A stretch of DNA of 64,000 nucleotides from UBA1794 sp050946375 (GTDB lineage Bacteria; Bacteroidota; Bacteroidia; Bacteroidales; Bacteroidaceae): the NCBI GenBank assembly GCA_050946375.1, contig JBMNUT010000001.1, forward strand, positions 62,001 to 126,000, in the 5' to 3' direction. A program made the position numbers and the translations under genes. Positions 1 to 8,543 of this stretch are shown piece by piece (positions within the stretch are counted from its first letter, which is position 1; each line of letters opens with the position of its first letter). Below the pieces are notes generated by a model. The model saw only the letters and a list, made by a program, of their open reading frames with translations. It was not told where the DNA came from and did not search any database.

Positions 1-1
1 C

Positions 2-994
2 CATAAAATAGCCAAAAACTATGTCATGGCTTCCACTCGAGAGCCCTATCCCGTTGGTGAACATCTCGTAGGAATAGGAAAGACGGATATTCTTAATCAT
101 TCCTCCCACTATGAATGTTACCGACGTGCCCGGGCTGTATGACAGTCCTCCCATCAGTTCTTTGCCCTGCAAGTCATAGGTGACGCGTCCTGTCAGGTCT
201 ATCTTGTATTCGGCAAAATCGCTCTTCACAAGGAGTGAGGGCTGCACCGTTAAAAACGAGTTTTTCGTCTTAATATTGCTTCCGGCAGTCAAATAATAGG
301 TAGGCTTTACCTGATATTCGTTGGTCTCTCCCCAGTTTACGGTAGGGGAAAGCAGATGCGTGGCAGATATTCCCGCATAAAAATAAGGATGGGTGTAGTA
401 GATACCTATTCCTGCGTCAAATGCCGTGCCACTCTCTTCCGAGGTCGGAATGGCTTCGTCCGTAGTGCTTCCCGTCAGTCCGCCTACGGTACCTTCTCCA
501 TTGCTGTCCTCGTCGTAGACAGTCACATCAGACGGGTCAAAACCTACGCTTACCATTCCCAACTGAATACCCGGCCCCAATGTGCCGCCGAAGAGGTTGA
601 ACTTCATGGAGTACTGCACTCCGAAATACATATTGGTAAAGAAACCGAGCTGATCGTTCACGAACATTGCCCCCACGCCCTGCTTCCGGCCCAAAAGTTT
701 GAAGGGGACATTGGCGCCAAAGTACATCGTACGCGGAGCATTGTCGAAGCCGCTCAGCTGCTGGCTATAGGCCGACTCCACAATCAGGCGGTCCGACTGC
801 CCGGCATAGGCCGGATTATAGAAACCGGTCACCGCCCAATACTGGGCAAACTGCGCATCAAACTGTGCAACCGCCTCCTCCCCGGCACATAACACCAAAA
901 GCCCGCACAACAGTCTCCTGCAATATGCGGGCACTCCGGCATGCTCATTCCGGAAAAGGCCATGTACCGATTGTATGAAAACTCGGGCGTTCAT
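2..994 (-). CDS. PorP/SprF family type IX secretion membrane protein (3' end cut by window edge)
   Basis: The reverse strand reads open from an ATG at 994 to the left edge with no stop. After a long, basic, hydrophobic N-terminus resembling a signal peptide, the protein begins QFDAQFAQYW followed by GFYNPAYAG, the characteristic opening of PorP/SprF proteins. It continues with alternating beta strands of an outer-membrane barrel and appears to be within a few residues of its C-terminus (ending FGYFM at the edge). PorP/SprF proteins act in the outer membrane with the type IX secretion and gliding machinery; many genomes carry several paralogues. Near it are a glycosidase and, 21 kb away, a protein with a sorting-type C-terminus. 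The start is uncertain because the stretch before the hydrophobic core is unusually long. Confidence 0.85.
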   Translation of the reverse strand, partial: MNARVFIQSVHGLFRNEHAGVPAYCRRLLCGLLVLCAGEEAVAQFDAQFAQYWAVTGFYNPAYAGQSDRLIVESAYSQQLSGFDNAPRTMYFGANVPFKLLGRKQGVGAMFVNDQLGFFTNMYFGVQYSMKFNLFGGTLGPGIQLGMVSVGFDPSDVTVYDEDSNGEGTVGGLTGSTTDEAIPTSEESGTAFDAGIGIYYTHPYFYAGISATHLLSPTVNWGETNEYQVKPTYYLTAGSNIKTKNSFLTVQPSLLVKSDFAEYKIDLTGRVTYDLQGKELMGGLSYSPGTSVTFIVGGMIKNIRLSYSYEMFTNGIGLSSGSHDIVFGYFM

Positions 995-1145
995 GCGTTT
1001 ATACGTAAAACTGAAAAAACATTTCTAAAGTATATTTCCCGAAGAAAAAATGTTCCTTCCCCATTTACCTCCTCCCGTTTTTCCAGTTTCCGACAGACAA
1101 AATCCCGACAGCGCATGACCCACAGCTTAGAAGGCTGTTGCCTGT

Positions 1146-2369
1146 TCAGAAGGGATAAGCAGCGGCAGCAACCCCTCTTTGCAGCGCCTTTATCAGCGCA
1201 GGCTCCACCTGCTTCATGGCGTTGCGGCGGTCAAACAAGCCGAACTGGCCTTCGCCGTAAGAAGCGGCTCCGTTATCCCAGATAAAAGGCACGATTCCGT
1301 TTTTCCGTGCCGTGCGAACCAGTTGTTCATAGTAATAACAACGCGAACGGGCCACCTCTTCTTCTTCCGAGCTGCGGTCCGCCCGCCAGCGAATAGCCCC
1401 GCATTCACCCAGCACCACGGGATATCCGGCATCTACAAAGCGGCTTTTCAAACGGGCGAACACGTTCTGCATAAATTCTTCCCGCAACCGCGGAGACGTC
1501 TGCCCGTCCTCATACTGCCTGCCCCAAAGCTTGACACGCCCCGTGAAGCAATAATCCTGCGGCTCATAATAATGAACCTCCACCATCAACCGCCCCGGCA
1601 CAGGGTCGGCCGGCATCCGAAAAGAATCGACGCCATGCTCCGGATTTGTGACATACGTCTGTACCACCAGCGTGCGCAAGCGGTTTCGCCCGCCCGTGCT
1701 CCGCACTGTTTCCACGAATATCTGGTTGAAACGGTTCTGCACCTCCACATTTTCCGCAGTCGGGACGCCCCAATAGTCTTTCACATGCACCTCATTGGTA
1801 CCGGCGAAGAGGAGTCGTTCGTCGTAGCCGCCGAAAAACCGGGCAATCTGCGTCCATAATTCCCGCTCCTTGCGGAACACTTCGGCAGAATCCCTGTAAA
1901 ACGGATAATTCTCCAACCACAATTCGTGGTGGGTATTGAGAATGACGAACAAATCGTCCTTCAAACAATAATCCACGACCTCCTTTACCCGGTTTAGCCA
2001 GGCAGAATCAATCCGAACCGGGTCAGTCTGCGTAAAATGCGGATACCACCGCACCGGAATGCGCACCGCGCCAAATCCCGCAGCAGCCACGGAATCAATC
2101 ATGGCTTGCGTCGTCCGGGGATTTCCCCACGCCGTTTCATCGGCAAGAGTACCCTTCTCGCCGGCTTCCAGGCTATTGCCCAGATTCCAGCCTACGCTTA
2201 TCCGCGAAGCTATGGCACGAGCATCCCCCGCCATGCCTCCGCTCCCTTCCGGAAGCGAACGGCACGAAACGCAGAACACGAGCAACAGGACGGCAATTCC
2301 GAAACCTGCATACGGAATACTTCCGCATGCAGACGTCCGCCTGTTCGGCTTTTCTTTCGTAAGAAACAC
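1146..2369 (-). CDS. Glycoside hydrolase family 5 (cellulase-like), probable lipoprotein
   Basis: A 407-residue protein with a hydrophobic N-terminal segment (about residues 21-35) ending at Cys36, plausibly a lipoprotein signal although the lipobox is imperfect. The catalytic barrel starts at GWNLGNSLEA (residues 60-69), a hallmark of GH5 endoglucanase-like enzymes, followed by AVRIPVRW. The acid/base is likely Glu193 in GTNEVH and the nucleophile Glu322 in VVLGECGA. Enzymes of this family cleave beta-1,4-linked glucans, mannans or xyloglucan with retention. No susC/susD pair lies next to it, so the substrate cannot be inferred from context. Family assignment is firm; subfamily is not determined. 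Confidence 0.88.
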   Translation of the reverse strand: MFLTKEKPNRRTSACGSIPYAGFGIAVLLLVFCVSCRSLPEGSGGMAGDARAIASRISVGWNLGNSLEAGEKGTLADETAWGNPRTTQAMIDSVAAAGFGAVRIPVRWYPHFTQTDPVRIDSAWLNRVKEVVDYCLKDDLFVILNTHHELWLENYPFYRDSAEVFRKERELWTQIARFFGGYDERLLFAGTNEVHVKDYWGVPTAENVEVQNRFNQIFVETVRSTGGRNRLRTLVVQTYVTNPEHGVDSFRMPADPVPGRLMVEVHYYEPQDYCFTGRVKLWGRQYEDGQTSPRLREEFMQNVFARLKSRFVDAGYPVVLGECGAIRWRADRSSEEEEVARSRCYYYEQLVRTARKNGIVPFIWDNGAASYGEGQFGLFDRRNAMKQVEPALIKALQRGVAAAAYPF

Positions 2370-2401
2370 TTGTCGGAGTAACCCTCAGGCGAGAAGCCGT
2401 A

Positions 2402-2623
2402 TCAATACTCGTCCTCGTCAAAGAAGAAGTCTTCCTTGCTGGGGTAGTCAGGCCAGATATCTTCGATACTTTCGTAGATATCCCCTTCGTCTTCTATTTC
2501 CTGCAAATTTTCAATGACTTCAAGTGGCGCGCCGGAGCGAACGGCATAGTCAATCAGTTCGTCCTTGGTAGCCGGCCAGGGAGCATCCTCGAGTTTTGAA
2601 GCGAGTTCCAAAGTCCAATACAT
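2402..2623 (-). CDS. DUF2795 domain protein
   Basis: A 73-residue acidic protein beginning MYWTLELASKLEDAPWPATK, which matches the DUF2795 pattern (short helical domain with the PWPATKDELIDYA segment), followed by an Asp/Glu-rich tail ending FFFDEDEY. Its biochemical function is unknown. It is immediately upstream of the cobalamin adenosyltransferase gene (43 bp gap), an arrangement I recall as common in Bacteroidales, so the two are probably co-transcribed. Confidence 0.85.
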   Translation of the reverse strand: MYWTLELASKLEDAPWPATKDELIDYAVRSGAPLEVIENLQEIEDEGDIYESIEDIWPDYPSKEDFFFDEDEY

Positions 2624-2666
2624 GATTAGTCAGCTGTAAAATTTGCGCAAAAATATCACTTTTCAT

Positions 2667-3233
2667 TCACTTGCGTGCACTATCCCACAAAATTTCTTCA
2701 TTTTTTTCGGAGAAGTTGCCCATCCGCGCTATGACGAAGAGGTAATCGGAAAGGCGATTCATGTACGTTTGAATGTTTTGCTCCACCCCGATTTCCTGGA
2801 AAAGGCTCACAATCTGCCGTTCAGCTCTCCGGCATACGGTACGCGCCACATGCGCCTGCGCGGCAATGCGCCCTCCGCCCGGCAAAAGGAAAGCACGCAA
2901 CGGCGGAAGCTGGGCATCCGTCTCGTCAATCCAGTGCTCCAGCCGGGCAATATCGTCCGGCAGGATGTAGCTCGCAGCGGCGGGGGAAGTGTGTGCCGCA
3001 TCCGTAGCCAAATAAGCCCCGATGCGGAAAAGCTGATTCTGTATGTCGCGGATTTGCCCGATTTGGGGCGCATCGGCCGGATACTCCGTGCAGAGCAGTC
3101 CCAGATGGGCATTCAGCTCGTCGACAGTTCCATACGCCTCTATGCGCGGATGGGTCTTGGCAACCCGCACTCCTCCCACGAGAGAAGTCTGCCCGGCGTC
3201 GCCGGTTTGGGTATAGAGAGGGCTTTTCTTCAT
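2667..3233 (-). CDS. Cob(I)yrinic acid a,c-diamide adenosyltransferase (PduO type)
   Basis: A 188-residue protein opening with TQTGDAGQTSLVGGVRV and TVDELNAHLG, the signature N-terminal ATP-binding segment and following helix of PduO-type ATP:cob(I)alamin adenosyltransferases. The C-terminal helix bundle contains RRAERQIVSL and NRLSDYLFVIAR, also conserved in the family. It would transfer the 5'-deoxyadenosyl group from ATP to reduced corrinoid in the cytoplasm, making adenosylcobalamin for B12-dependent enzymes. Length is usual for the family. It follows the DUF2795 gene in transcription order reversed (DUF2795 lies at lower coordinates, downstream). Confidence 0.93.
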   Translation of the reverse strand: MKKSPLYTQTGDAGQTSLVGGVRVAKTHPRIEAYGTVDELNAHLGLLCTEYPADAPQIGQIRDIQNQLFRIGAYLATDAAHTSPAAASYILPDDIARLEHWIDETDAQLPPLRAFLLPGGGRIAAQAHVARTVCRRAERQIVSLFQEIGVEQNIQTYMNRLSDYLFVIARMGNFSEKNEEILWDSARK

Positions 3234-3248
3234 AATAATGTGCGCAGA

Positions 3249-3887
3249 TTAAAAATTGATTCGAATCAGGTGTTGGCAGAAATTCCCCGGCTCGCCCAAC
3301 AGAAGAAACCCGACATACAGGTCGAAAGCAACCCCCGTATGCGGATGAGCCAACCACTCCCTTTCGGCCTGACCCACCCCCTTCCGGCCCGCAGGCAAGG
3401 CCACGTAGAGCGCATCGCCCTCGCCAAGCCGGGCAAGGGCCTGGGCAACAGTGGGCACAAGAGAGACTTCCGGATTGCGGGCATTCACCACAAAGAGACG
3501 CGCAGGAGCACACCCCGACGGTTCCCCACCCGCTTCCGGCTGCGGCGGAAGGCTTTCGCGCAGACAAATACGGGTGCGGGCCGCCTGCACGTAGCGCCCT
3601 TCGATGCCCGTGGGGCAACCGAGCAACACGGCCTCCTCCGTCTGCAAATCATTGGCCAGGCGGAAAAGCAGCTCACACTCCTTCCTTTTCAGACACAGGC
3701 GCCGGTTGCTCCGTGCCGCGAGGCGGTGCTGTCCGGCCAGCGGTGCATAAGCATAGTAAGCCGCCCGCTGGAGAATCACTTCGCGGAGCAGGTAAAACAG
3801 CCGGGGGGAGTGTATCCCGTATCCGCATGTCTTACGGTATCGCCTGATGTGGCACCCTATGTCGTGCAGGAAATGGGGATGAAGCAT
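3249..3887 (-). CDS. Conserved hypothetical protein, methyltransferase-like
   Basis: A 212-residue protein starting MLHPHFLHDIGCHIRRYRKT and containing GYGIHSPRLFYLL near residue 25, a motif I associate with a Bacteroidales family related to class I SAM-dependent methyltransferases. The glycine-rich SAM loop is weak here. I start it at the ATG at 3887 because the reading frame upstream runs antisense-like through the ComEC gene and has no recognisable homology. It lies between the ComEC gene (71 bp upstream) and the cobalamin adenosyltransferase gene (15 bp downstream), so all appear to be read as one transcript. Function is inferred weakly. Confidence 0.7.
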   Translation of the reverse strand: MLHPHFLHDIGCHIRRYRKTCGYGIHSPRLFYLLREVILQRAAYYAYAPLAGQHRLAARSNRRLCLKRKECELLFRLANDLQTEEAVLLGCPTGIEGRYVQAARTRICLRESLPPQPEAGGEPSGCAPARLFVVNARNPEVSLVPTVAQALARLGEGDALYVALPAGRKGVGQAEREWLAHPHTGVAFDLYVGFLLLGEPGNFCQHLIRINF

Positions 3888-3958
3888 GGTGTGCGGGTTC
3901 CTGTTTTTTCCAGCAGGCAAAGATACAAATTCTTTCTGCCGCTCCGAGTCTTTTCCGC

Positions 3959-6088
3959 CTATTTTGCAGCATTGTCCGAAAAGTCGAAGAACACAGCCCC
4001 CTCCTCCCGCAGGTCTACGAAAGGAACGTGCGCCTCCCGGCATTCGCCGGCCAAGCGCTCCCGCACAAAATCGCTGAGAGAAGCGTCGAGCACCACCATC
4101 CGATACTTGAACCCCGCGGGCAAATCGGCAAGCATGCGCCTGTACCCACGGGTAATCCACAGGTAGTCGACCTCCTTTCCGCCCTCGAACCCGGCCGGAA
4201 AGACCTGCTGTCCGTCCAGCCGGCACAGCGTCTTCCCCTGCCAGCGCAGATACCCGCGCCGGGCATCGTAAGGCACCGCATAAGGCTCCGGCTGCGGAAG
4301 ACGGATTTTGTTCCAATAGTTCTGCAACTGATTGCGCAACGAAGAATAACCCGTAGCCGCAGTGTCCGTCCAGAGTATCGAGGCTTTCCCCGGCGCAAAG
4401 GCCTGAACCGCCGGAGCCGACGGGAGCGCATAGAAATAAAGCCCCTCCCGAGGCGGACGGTAAGCCAGCGTCTTGACCGTTTCGCAAGCCGTCAAAGCCA
4501 ACGAAGCCAGCACGATGGGGAGCATACGGCAGTAACGCCGGGCAAATACCCGACGCAGCGTATGCATCAGGATGAGGAGGAAAAGGGCGATGCAGCAGCC
4601 TTCCCACCAGGGGACATACATGTGGTCGATGGTGGCGCAAGGCAGGGAGTTGGTAAAACGTACAAGGCTTTCCATCATTTCCAGCATGTGTTCGAGTAAA
4701 AAGATGCAGAGCTTTTCGAAACAAGCGCAGCAACTTCCGAACAAAAGCAGCAAGCCTCCTACGCCGATGATCAGCTGGCAAAGCAAGACCGCAGGCAGGT
4801 TGGCCAACAGAAACCAGGTGGGAAAGGACGAGAAACAGCAGGCCAGGAGCGGAAAGATGCCCAACTGGGCGGCAATACAGACGGCCGCCGAACGGGAAAC
4901 GGCATTCAACCAGCGGAAACGGCTCTCCAGCAGCGAATAAATCCAGTCACTCCACAGCAAAATGCCCGCCACGGCTGCAAACGAGAGCTGGAATCCTACG
5001 TCGAAGAGCCAGAGCGGATTCCAGGCGAGGAGGGCAAATGCAGCCAAGACCAGCGTATTCATCGGTTTGTGCCCGTACCCTGCCAGATTGGCCAGCACGA
5101 ATGCGCTCAGACCGATGGTAGAACGCAACACGGGCGGCGCCAGTCCGCACACAAAGGCAAAGGCCCATACGGTAAGCAGGGCCACTATCTGCTTCGTATA
5201 GTAGAGGATATACGGACAAAGCAGGGAGAGCAGACAGCGGACAAAGCAGAAAACCAGACCGACATGCAAGCCGGATACCACAAGTATGTGCCCTATCCCC
5301 GCATCCGAGTAGCGGTCGCGCTGTTCGCGCGTAAGGGATTCCTTGCTTCCCAGGGTCAAAGCGGCCAACAGGCCGTAGTCGTCGGAACTTTCGAAGCCGC
5401 TTTCGCGATAACGGGCCAGCAAATAGTCGCGCACTTCAAGCCCTTTTTCCTCCAGCCCCTCAAACGGGAGCAACAGGGGCATGGCATTCCACCGAAAGGC
5501 ATAGCCAGTGGCTCCAAAGCCGCGGGAGGCAAGAAAAAAGCGGTAGTCGAATTCGTCCGGATTGCCATAATTGCGCGGCGGCGCAAGGCGCATGCGCAGC
5601 AAAAGTACCCGCCCGGCTGCCAGAAGGGCCGTGTCGGGATTATCGGGGTTCAGATAGACGAGCGCTTTGGCCGGGAGGGGCGTGAAAGACGACGGCGCAC
5701 CGGGCGCTGCAGAAGCCGCGTAGTAACCGGCCACCTGCACTTCGCAACTCAGCGAACGGGCGCGGCGCTCCGGCGCATCGAGCAGGCGGACCCGATAAAC
5801 CGTCTCTTCCGCCGGCCAGCCGACGCATGACTTCTGCCAGCTGAAGCAGGCCATGCCCAGACCGACGGCAAGGGAAAGCAGGCTGACCCACAGCCCGCTG
5901 AGCCAGCGGTGGCGATAATCGAGCCGATAAGCGCAGAGCACTCCGGCTACGGCCGCAATGCCCAACAGCAAAGCGACCCACAATCCGGTCGAGAGATGGG
6001 TATATAAAAATAGCCGGCTTGCCAGAATGCCGGCTATGTAGGGTATGAGTATCCGCAAAAGCGGAGTACTATAAAGCAGCGAGCTCAC
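3959..6088 (-). CDS. comEC: ComEC/Rec2 family competence membrane protein
   Basis: A 709-residue polytopic membrane protein. It has N-terminal transmembrane helices, a soluble DUF4131-type region (about residues 80-230, including YGNPDEFDYRFFLASRGF), then the Competence domain with HILVVSGLHVG around residue 270, the family's signature, and a run of about eight further helices. The last ~150 residues correspond to a degenerate or metal-site-poor version of the lactamase-like domain found in longer ComEC proteins. ComEC forms the inner-membrane channel for single-stranded DNA during uptake. Its 5' end overlaps the 3' end of rpe by 20 bp, implying translational coupling. Confidence 0.92.
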   Translation of the reverse strand: MSSLLYSTPLLRILIPYIAGILASRLFLYTHLSTGLWVALLLGIAAVAGVLCAYRLDYRHRWLSGLWVSLLSLAVGLGMACFSWQKSCVGWPAEETVYRVRLLDAPERRARSLSCEVQVAGYYAASAAPGAPSSFTPLPAKALVYLNPDNPDTALLAAGRVLLLRMRLAPPRNYGNPDEFDYRFFLASRGFGATGYAFRWNAMPLLLPFEGLEEKGLEVRDYLLARYRESGFESSDDYGLLAALTLGSKESLTREQRDRYSDAGIGHILVVSGLHVGLVFCFVRCLLSLLCPYILYYTKQIVALLTVWAFAFVCGLAPPVLRSTIGLSAFVLANLAGYGHKPMNTLVLAAFALLAWNPLWLFDVGFQLSFAAVAGILLWSDWIYSLLESRFRWLNAVSRSAAVCIAAQLGIFPLLACCFSSFPTWFLLANLPAVLLCQLIIGVGGLLLLFGSCCACFEKLCIFLLEHMLEMMESLVRFTNSLPCATIDHMYVPWWEGCCIALFLLILMHTLRRVFARRYCRMLPIVLASLALTACETVKTLAYRPPREGLYFYALPSAPAVQAFAPGKASILWTDTAATGYSSLRNQLQNYWNKIRLPQPEPYAVPYDARRGYLRWQGKTLCRLDGQQVFPAGFEGGKEVDYLWITRGYRRMLADLPAGFKYRMVVLDASLSDFVRERLAGECREAHVPFVDLREEGAVFFDFSDNAAK

Positions 6089-6719
6089 GGATCGTGTCTA
6101 TCGGATGCGGCGAGCGGAAGACGTAGCTGCCTGCCACCAGAATATCTGCCCCGGCACTGACCAGACGGGGGGCAGTCACCGCGTTGACGCCGCCGTCCAC
6201 TTCGATGAGGGCGCGCGAGTGGTTTTGCTCAATCAGGGCACGCAGTTTCTCCACTTTACGCAAGGTATTCTCAATAAACTGTTGCCCTCCGAAGCCCGGA
6301 TTGACGGACATCAGCAGCACCATGTGCACATCGTTTATGATTTCCTCCAGCACCGACACGGGCGTTGCGGGGTTGAGCGTTACGGCGGGGAGCATGCCTG
6401 CGTCGCGAATGGCCTGCACCGTGCGGTGCAGATGGGTGCATGCTTCCCAATGAACATTCATGGTATGCGCGCCAAGGGACTTCACCTGAGTAATGAATTT
6501 CTCGGGCTGCACAATCATCAGATGCACATCGAGCGGTTTCTTGCACAGAGGGGCAATGGAGCGTATTACGGGGAAGCCGAACGAGATGTTCGGGACAAAT
6601 ACGCCATCCATGATATCCAAATGCAGCATGGCTGCCTCGCTTTGGTTAATCATCTCGACTTCGTCGGCCAAATGGGCGAAGTCGGCAGCCAGAAGGGAAG
6701 GGGCTATCAGCGTACTCAT
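6069..6719 (-). CDS. rpe: Ribulose-phosphate 3-epimerase
   Basis: A 216-residue TIM-barrel enzyme. It starts MSTLIAPSLLAADFAHL, with the metal-binding and catalytic motifs HLDIMDGVFVPN (His33, Asp35), LDVHLMI, NPGFGGQ and EVDGGVN in the expected order and spacing. It interconverts ribulose 5-phosphate and xylulose 5-phosphate in the pentose phosphate pathway. I chose the ATG at 6719 because the longer in-frame extension upstream lacks family similarity and covers the small upstream gene. Overlaps comEC downstream by 20 bp. Confidence 0.96.
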   Translation of the reverse strand: MSTLIAPSLLAADFAHLADEVEMINQSEAAMLHLDIMDGVFVPNISFGFPVIRSIAPLCKKPLDVHLMIVQPEKFITQVKSLGAHTMNVHWEACTHLHRTVQAIRDAGMLPAVTLNPATPVSVLEEIINDVHMVLLMSVNPGFGGQQFIENTLRKVEKLRALIEQNHSRALIEVDGGVNAVTAPRLVSAGADILVAGSYVFRSPHPIDTIRELAAL

Positions 6720-6757
6720 AGGGGAAAAGGGGGAATAAGGAGTTCGCCTTCCGGCAA

Positions 6758-6937
6758 CTAATTGAGTATGAATCCCTGCAAACCCTCGGGCAAGCGGGAA
6801 TCGCCATAGTAGGAACGCGCAAAGAGGCGGAGGAAGTTCAACGTAGCCTCCTTGGGTCTGCGGACGCGTGCAGGCTGCTCCTTGCCCGACAGCGCAGACG
6901 AAACGGAAGAAAGGGACTGGGTAGATGTTTTTTTCAT
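6758..6937 (-). CDS. Small conserved hypothetical protein upstream of rpe
   Basis: A 59-residue frame starting MKKTSTQSLSSV and ending FARSYYGDSRLPEGLQGFILN. A short Ser/Thr-rich, disordered N-terminus is followed by a helical segment ending in a short hydrophobic tail. I recall similar small proteins (LxxLRxFARxY.. LPxxLxG) just upstream of rpe in other Bacteroidales, but I cannot verify that here. A GTG two codons earlier is an alternative start. It lies 38 bp upstream of rpe on the same strand. Confidence 0.55.
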   Translation of the reverse strand: MKKTSTQSLSSVSSALSGKEQPARVRRPKEATLNFLRLFARSYYGDSRLPEGLQGFILN

Positions 6938-7051
6938 AGGCACAAATGAAAAACAAAGGTTGACGGTTTCTTATTTGAGAAACGCGCCAACCATTGTTTT
7001 TAGTATGCCCAAGTTAAAAAATATATTATCCTTTTCTTCCGGCTGCCCGCA

Positions 7052-7684
7052 TCAGTCTACCGTAAGAATCAGTTTCTTCTCCTGAGCGATGCGCCTCAGG
7101 TTGAGAATGGCGTAACGCATCCGCCCCAAAGCGGTATTGATGCTGACGCCCGTCTGCTCGGAAATTTCCTTGAAGCTCAGCCCCATGTAGAAACGCATCT
7201 GCACTACTTCGCGCTGGTTCTCGGGCAACAGCTCAACCATGCGGCACACGTCGGTATGAATCTGGCTCAAAATCAGTTTATCCTCTATGTTTTCGTCGGT
7301 AAGACGGCTGTTGTTGAGCAAATCACGGTCGTCCACATCGTTAGACACCGTATTTTCGTAACGCTCCTGGCGGAACGTATCGATAATCATGTTGTGCGCA
7401 ATGCGGGTAAGCCAAGAGAAAAACTTGCCGGTCTCCGTATATCGGTTCTGTTTGATGGTCATTATGGCCTTGACGAACGTCTCTTGGAAGAGATCCTCCG
7501 TCAGCTCTTCGTTTTTCACGAAATAGAAGATATAGGAATATAGCCTATTTTGATAGCGCTCCAATATGATGTCGAACGCCTTGTTCTCCCCATTTGCGTA
7601 GCGCTCCACCAACTCTTCGTCGGTGAGGGTCCTGAGTACATTCATTTGTGCAGTCCTTTGATTCGTAAGCGTAGATTTACTCAA
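7052..7684 (-). CDS. RNA polymerase ECF-type sigma-70 family sigma factor
   Basis: A 210-residue protein with region 2 (LVERYANGENKAFDIILERY, then LFQETFVKAI and FFSWLTRIAHNMIIDTFR) and region 4 (LPENQREVVQMRFYMGLSFKEISEQTGVSINTALGRMRYA, a helix-turn-helix). This is an ECF sigma factor, directing RNA polymerase to a specific promoter set. No anti-sigma gene or TonB receptor is adjacent, so it does not look like the cell-surface-signalling kind typical of polysaccharide loci. An internal Met at residue 14 (MNVLRTLTDEEL) would give a more usual N-terminus and may be the real start. Confidence 0.93.
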   Translation of the reverse strand: MSKSTLTNQRTAQMNVLRTLTDEELVERYANGENKAFDIILERYQNRLYSYIFYFVKNEELTEDLFQETFVKAIMTIKQNRYTETGKFFSWLTRIAHNMIIDTFRQERYENTVSNDVDDRDLLNNSRLTDENIEDKLILSQIHTDVCRMVELLPENQREVVQMRFYMGLSFKEISEQTGVSINTALGRMRYAILNLRRIAQEKKLILTVD

Positions 7685-7812
7685 TAGGCTATTTATAATG
7701 TAAGTTGATAAAGTATGAGGTATCTCGTTTGTTTTTCTTGTGGCAAATTAAAAGATTCTTTTTCAAAATTGCAAACAGGTACGAACTTTTTTCGAAAAAA
7801 AGCCCGCACTTC

Positions 7813-7843
7813 TTTGGAGTATGAAGGAAAGTCTTTATCTTTG
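7813..7843 (+). promoter_or_regulatory. Bacteroidetes-type promoter for tRNA-Thr
   Basis: TTTG at 7813-7816, 19 bases, then TATCTTTG at 7836-7843. This fits the Bacteroidetes -33/-7 consensus (TTTG, 19-21, TAnnTTTG). Transcription would start near 7850, giving an ~85-nt leader before the tRNA that contains a dispersed repeat module. Confidence 0.75.
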
Positions 7844-7862
7844 CACCGCTTTTTAAGAAAAA

Positions 7863-7920
7863 GCCCTGCCACTTTTCGCAAAAAGTGCTGCAACTTTCGG
7901 AGAAAAGGCCTGCAGGTTTT
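7863..7920. repeat. Dispersed intergenic repeat module (TTTTC/GAAAA core with CTGCA links)
   Basis: Two or three tandem units of about 22 bp, each with a short pyrimidine/purine inverted core (CTTTTCGCAAAAAG, CTTTCGGAGAAAAGG) separated by CCTGC or CTGCA. It belongs to the same family as the modules at 10911, 12993, 26872, 28948, 31770, 34622, 53931 and 61946. Here it lies between the predicted promoter and the tRNA and so is probably transcribed. Confidence 0.6.
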
Positions 7921-7934
7921 ACAAGAAAGGCATT

Positions 7935-8007
<73 letters not shown>

Positions 8008-8021
8008 CTGGAGACAGAGGC

Positions 8022-8080
8022 AAGCAAGTCGCAAGTTCCGTGCAGACAAGGCACGAGGATATGCGGCTTGCTTCTTTTTT
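8022..8080 (+). terminator. Rho-independent terminator after tRNA-Thr
   Basis: AAGCAAG at 8022-8028 and CGCA at 8030-8033 pair with TGCG at 8062-8065 and CTTGCTT at 8067-8073, with an inner CGTGC/GCACG hairpin, followed by six T (8075-8080). Confidence 0.75.
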
Positions 8081-8114
8081 AACCGCCCCCGAAACGGGGA
8101 CAAAGACTCAGACC

Positions 8115-8429
8115 ATGAAGAAAATAAGAATTACGGTAATGCGGATTGCCTGCCACCGCGACTTGATGGAGCGCTACGAGAACCCCATCGAACATGCCTG
8201 CGACCTGCACGAAGGACAGGTATTCGTGGCCAACGGATGGGAGAAACCTGAAGGAATGTGCGAAAGCGCCTGGCAAAGCATGTCGCCCTTCGTGATGACG
8301 CTGGCGCACGGCGGGAGCAACATCTACCAGGGCTGGATGAAAAACCCGAAGGCGGCCATGATTTCCTGCAACGATGGTTTCCGCCCGGTGAGCTTCCTGA
8401 TAGAAACTCTGGACGAAGACGCCGAATAG
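8115..8429 (+). CDS. TIGR04076 family small protein
   Basis: A 104-residue protein starting MKKIRITVMRIACHRDLMERY, with HACDLHEGQVFVANGWEKPEGMCESAWQSM and a C-terminal half ending SCNDGFRPVSFLIETLDEDAE. Spaced cysteines (HxCDLHxGQ, CxxAW, SCNDGxRPVSF) match the TIGR04076 family as I recall it; the molecular function is unknown, though conserved cysteines suggest a metal or redox role. The open frame continues upstream through the tRNA, but the ATG at 8115 is the sensible start. It stands alone between two terminators. Confidence 0.82.
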   Translation: MKKIRITVMRIACHRDLMERYENPIEHACDLHEGQVFVANGWEKPEGMCESAWQSMSPFVMTLAHGGSNIYQGWMKNPKAAMISCNDGFRPVSFLIETLDEDAE

Positions 8430-8453
8430 CGCGACGGGCAACCGACAAAAAAG

Positions 8454-8490
8454 CGCCGCACCCCAACTGCAGAAGCAGTGAGATGCGGCG
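8454..8490. terminator. Bidirectional terminator hairpin
   Basis: CGCCGCA (8454-8460) pairs with TGCGGCG (8484-8490), with an inner CTGC/GCAG hairpin; an A-run precedes it and TTTATT follows. It sits between the convergent TIGR04076 and phosphate transporter genes and could serve both. Confidence 0.65.
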
Positions 8491-8543
8491 TTTATTGTTA
8501 CCCCAGACTGACCAGGAAAGCAGCCGTCAGTCTGCGCAAAGGA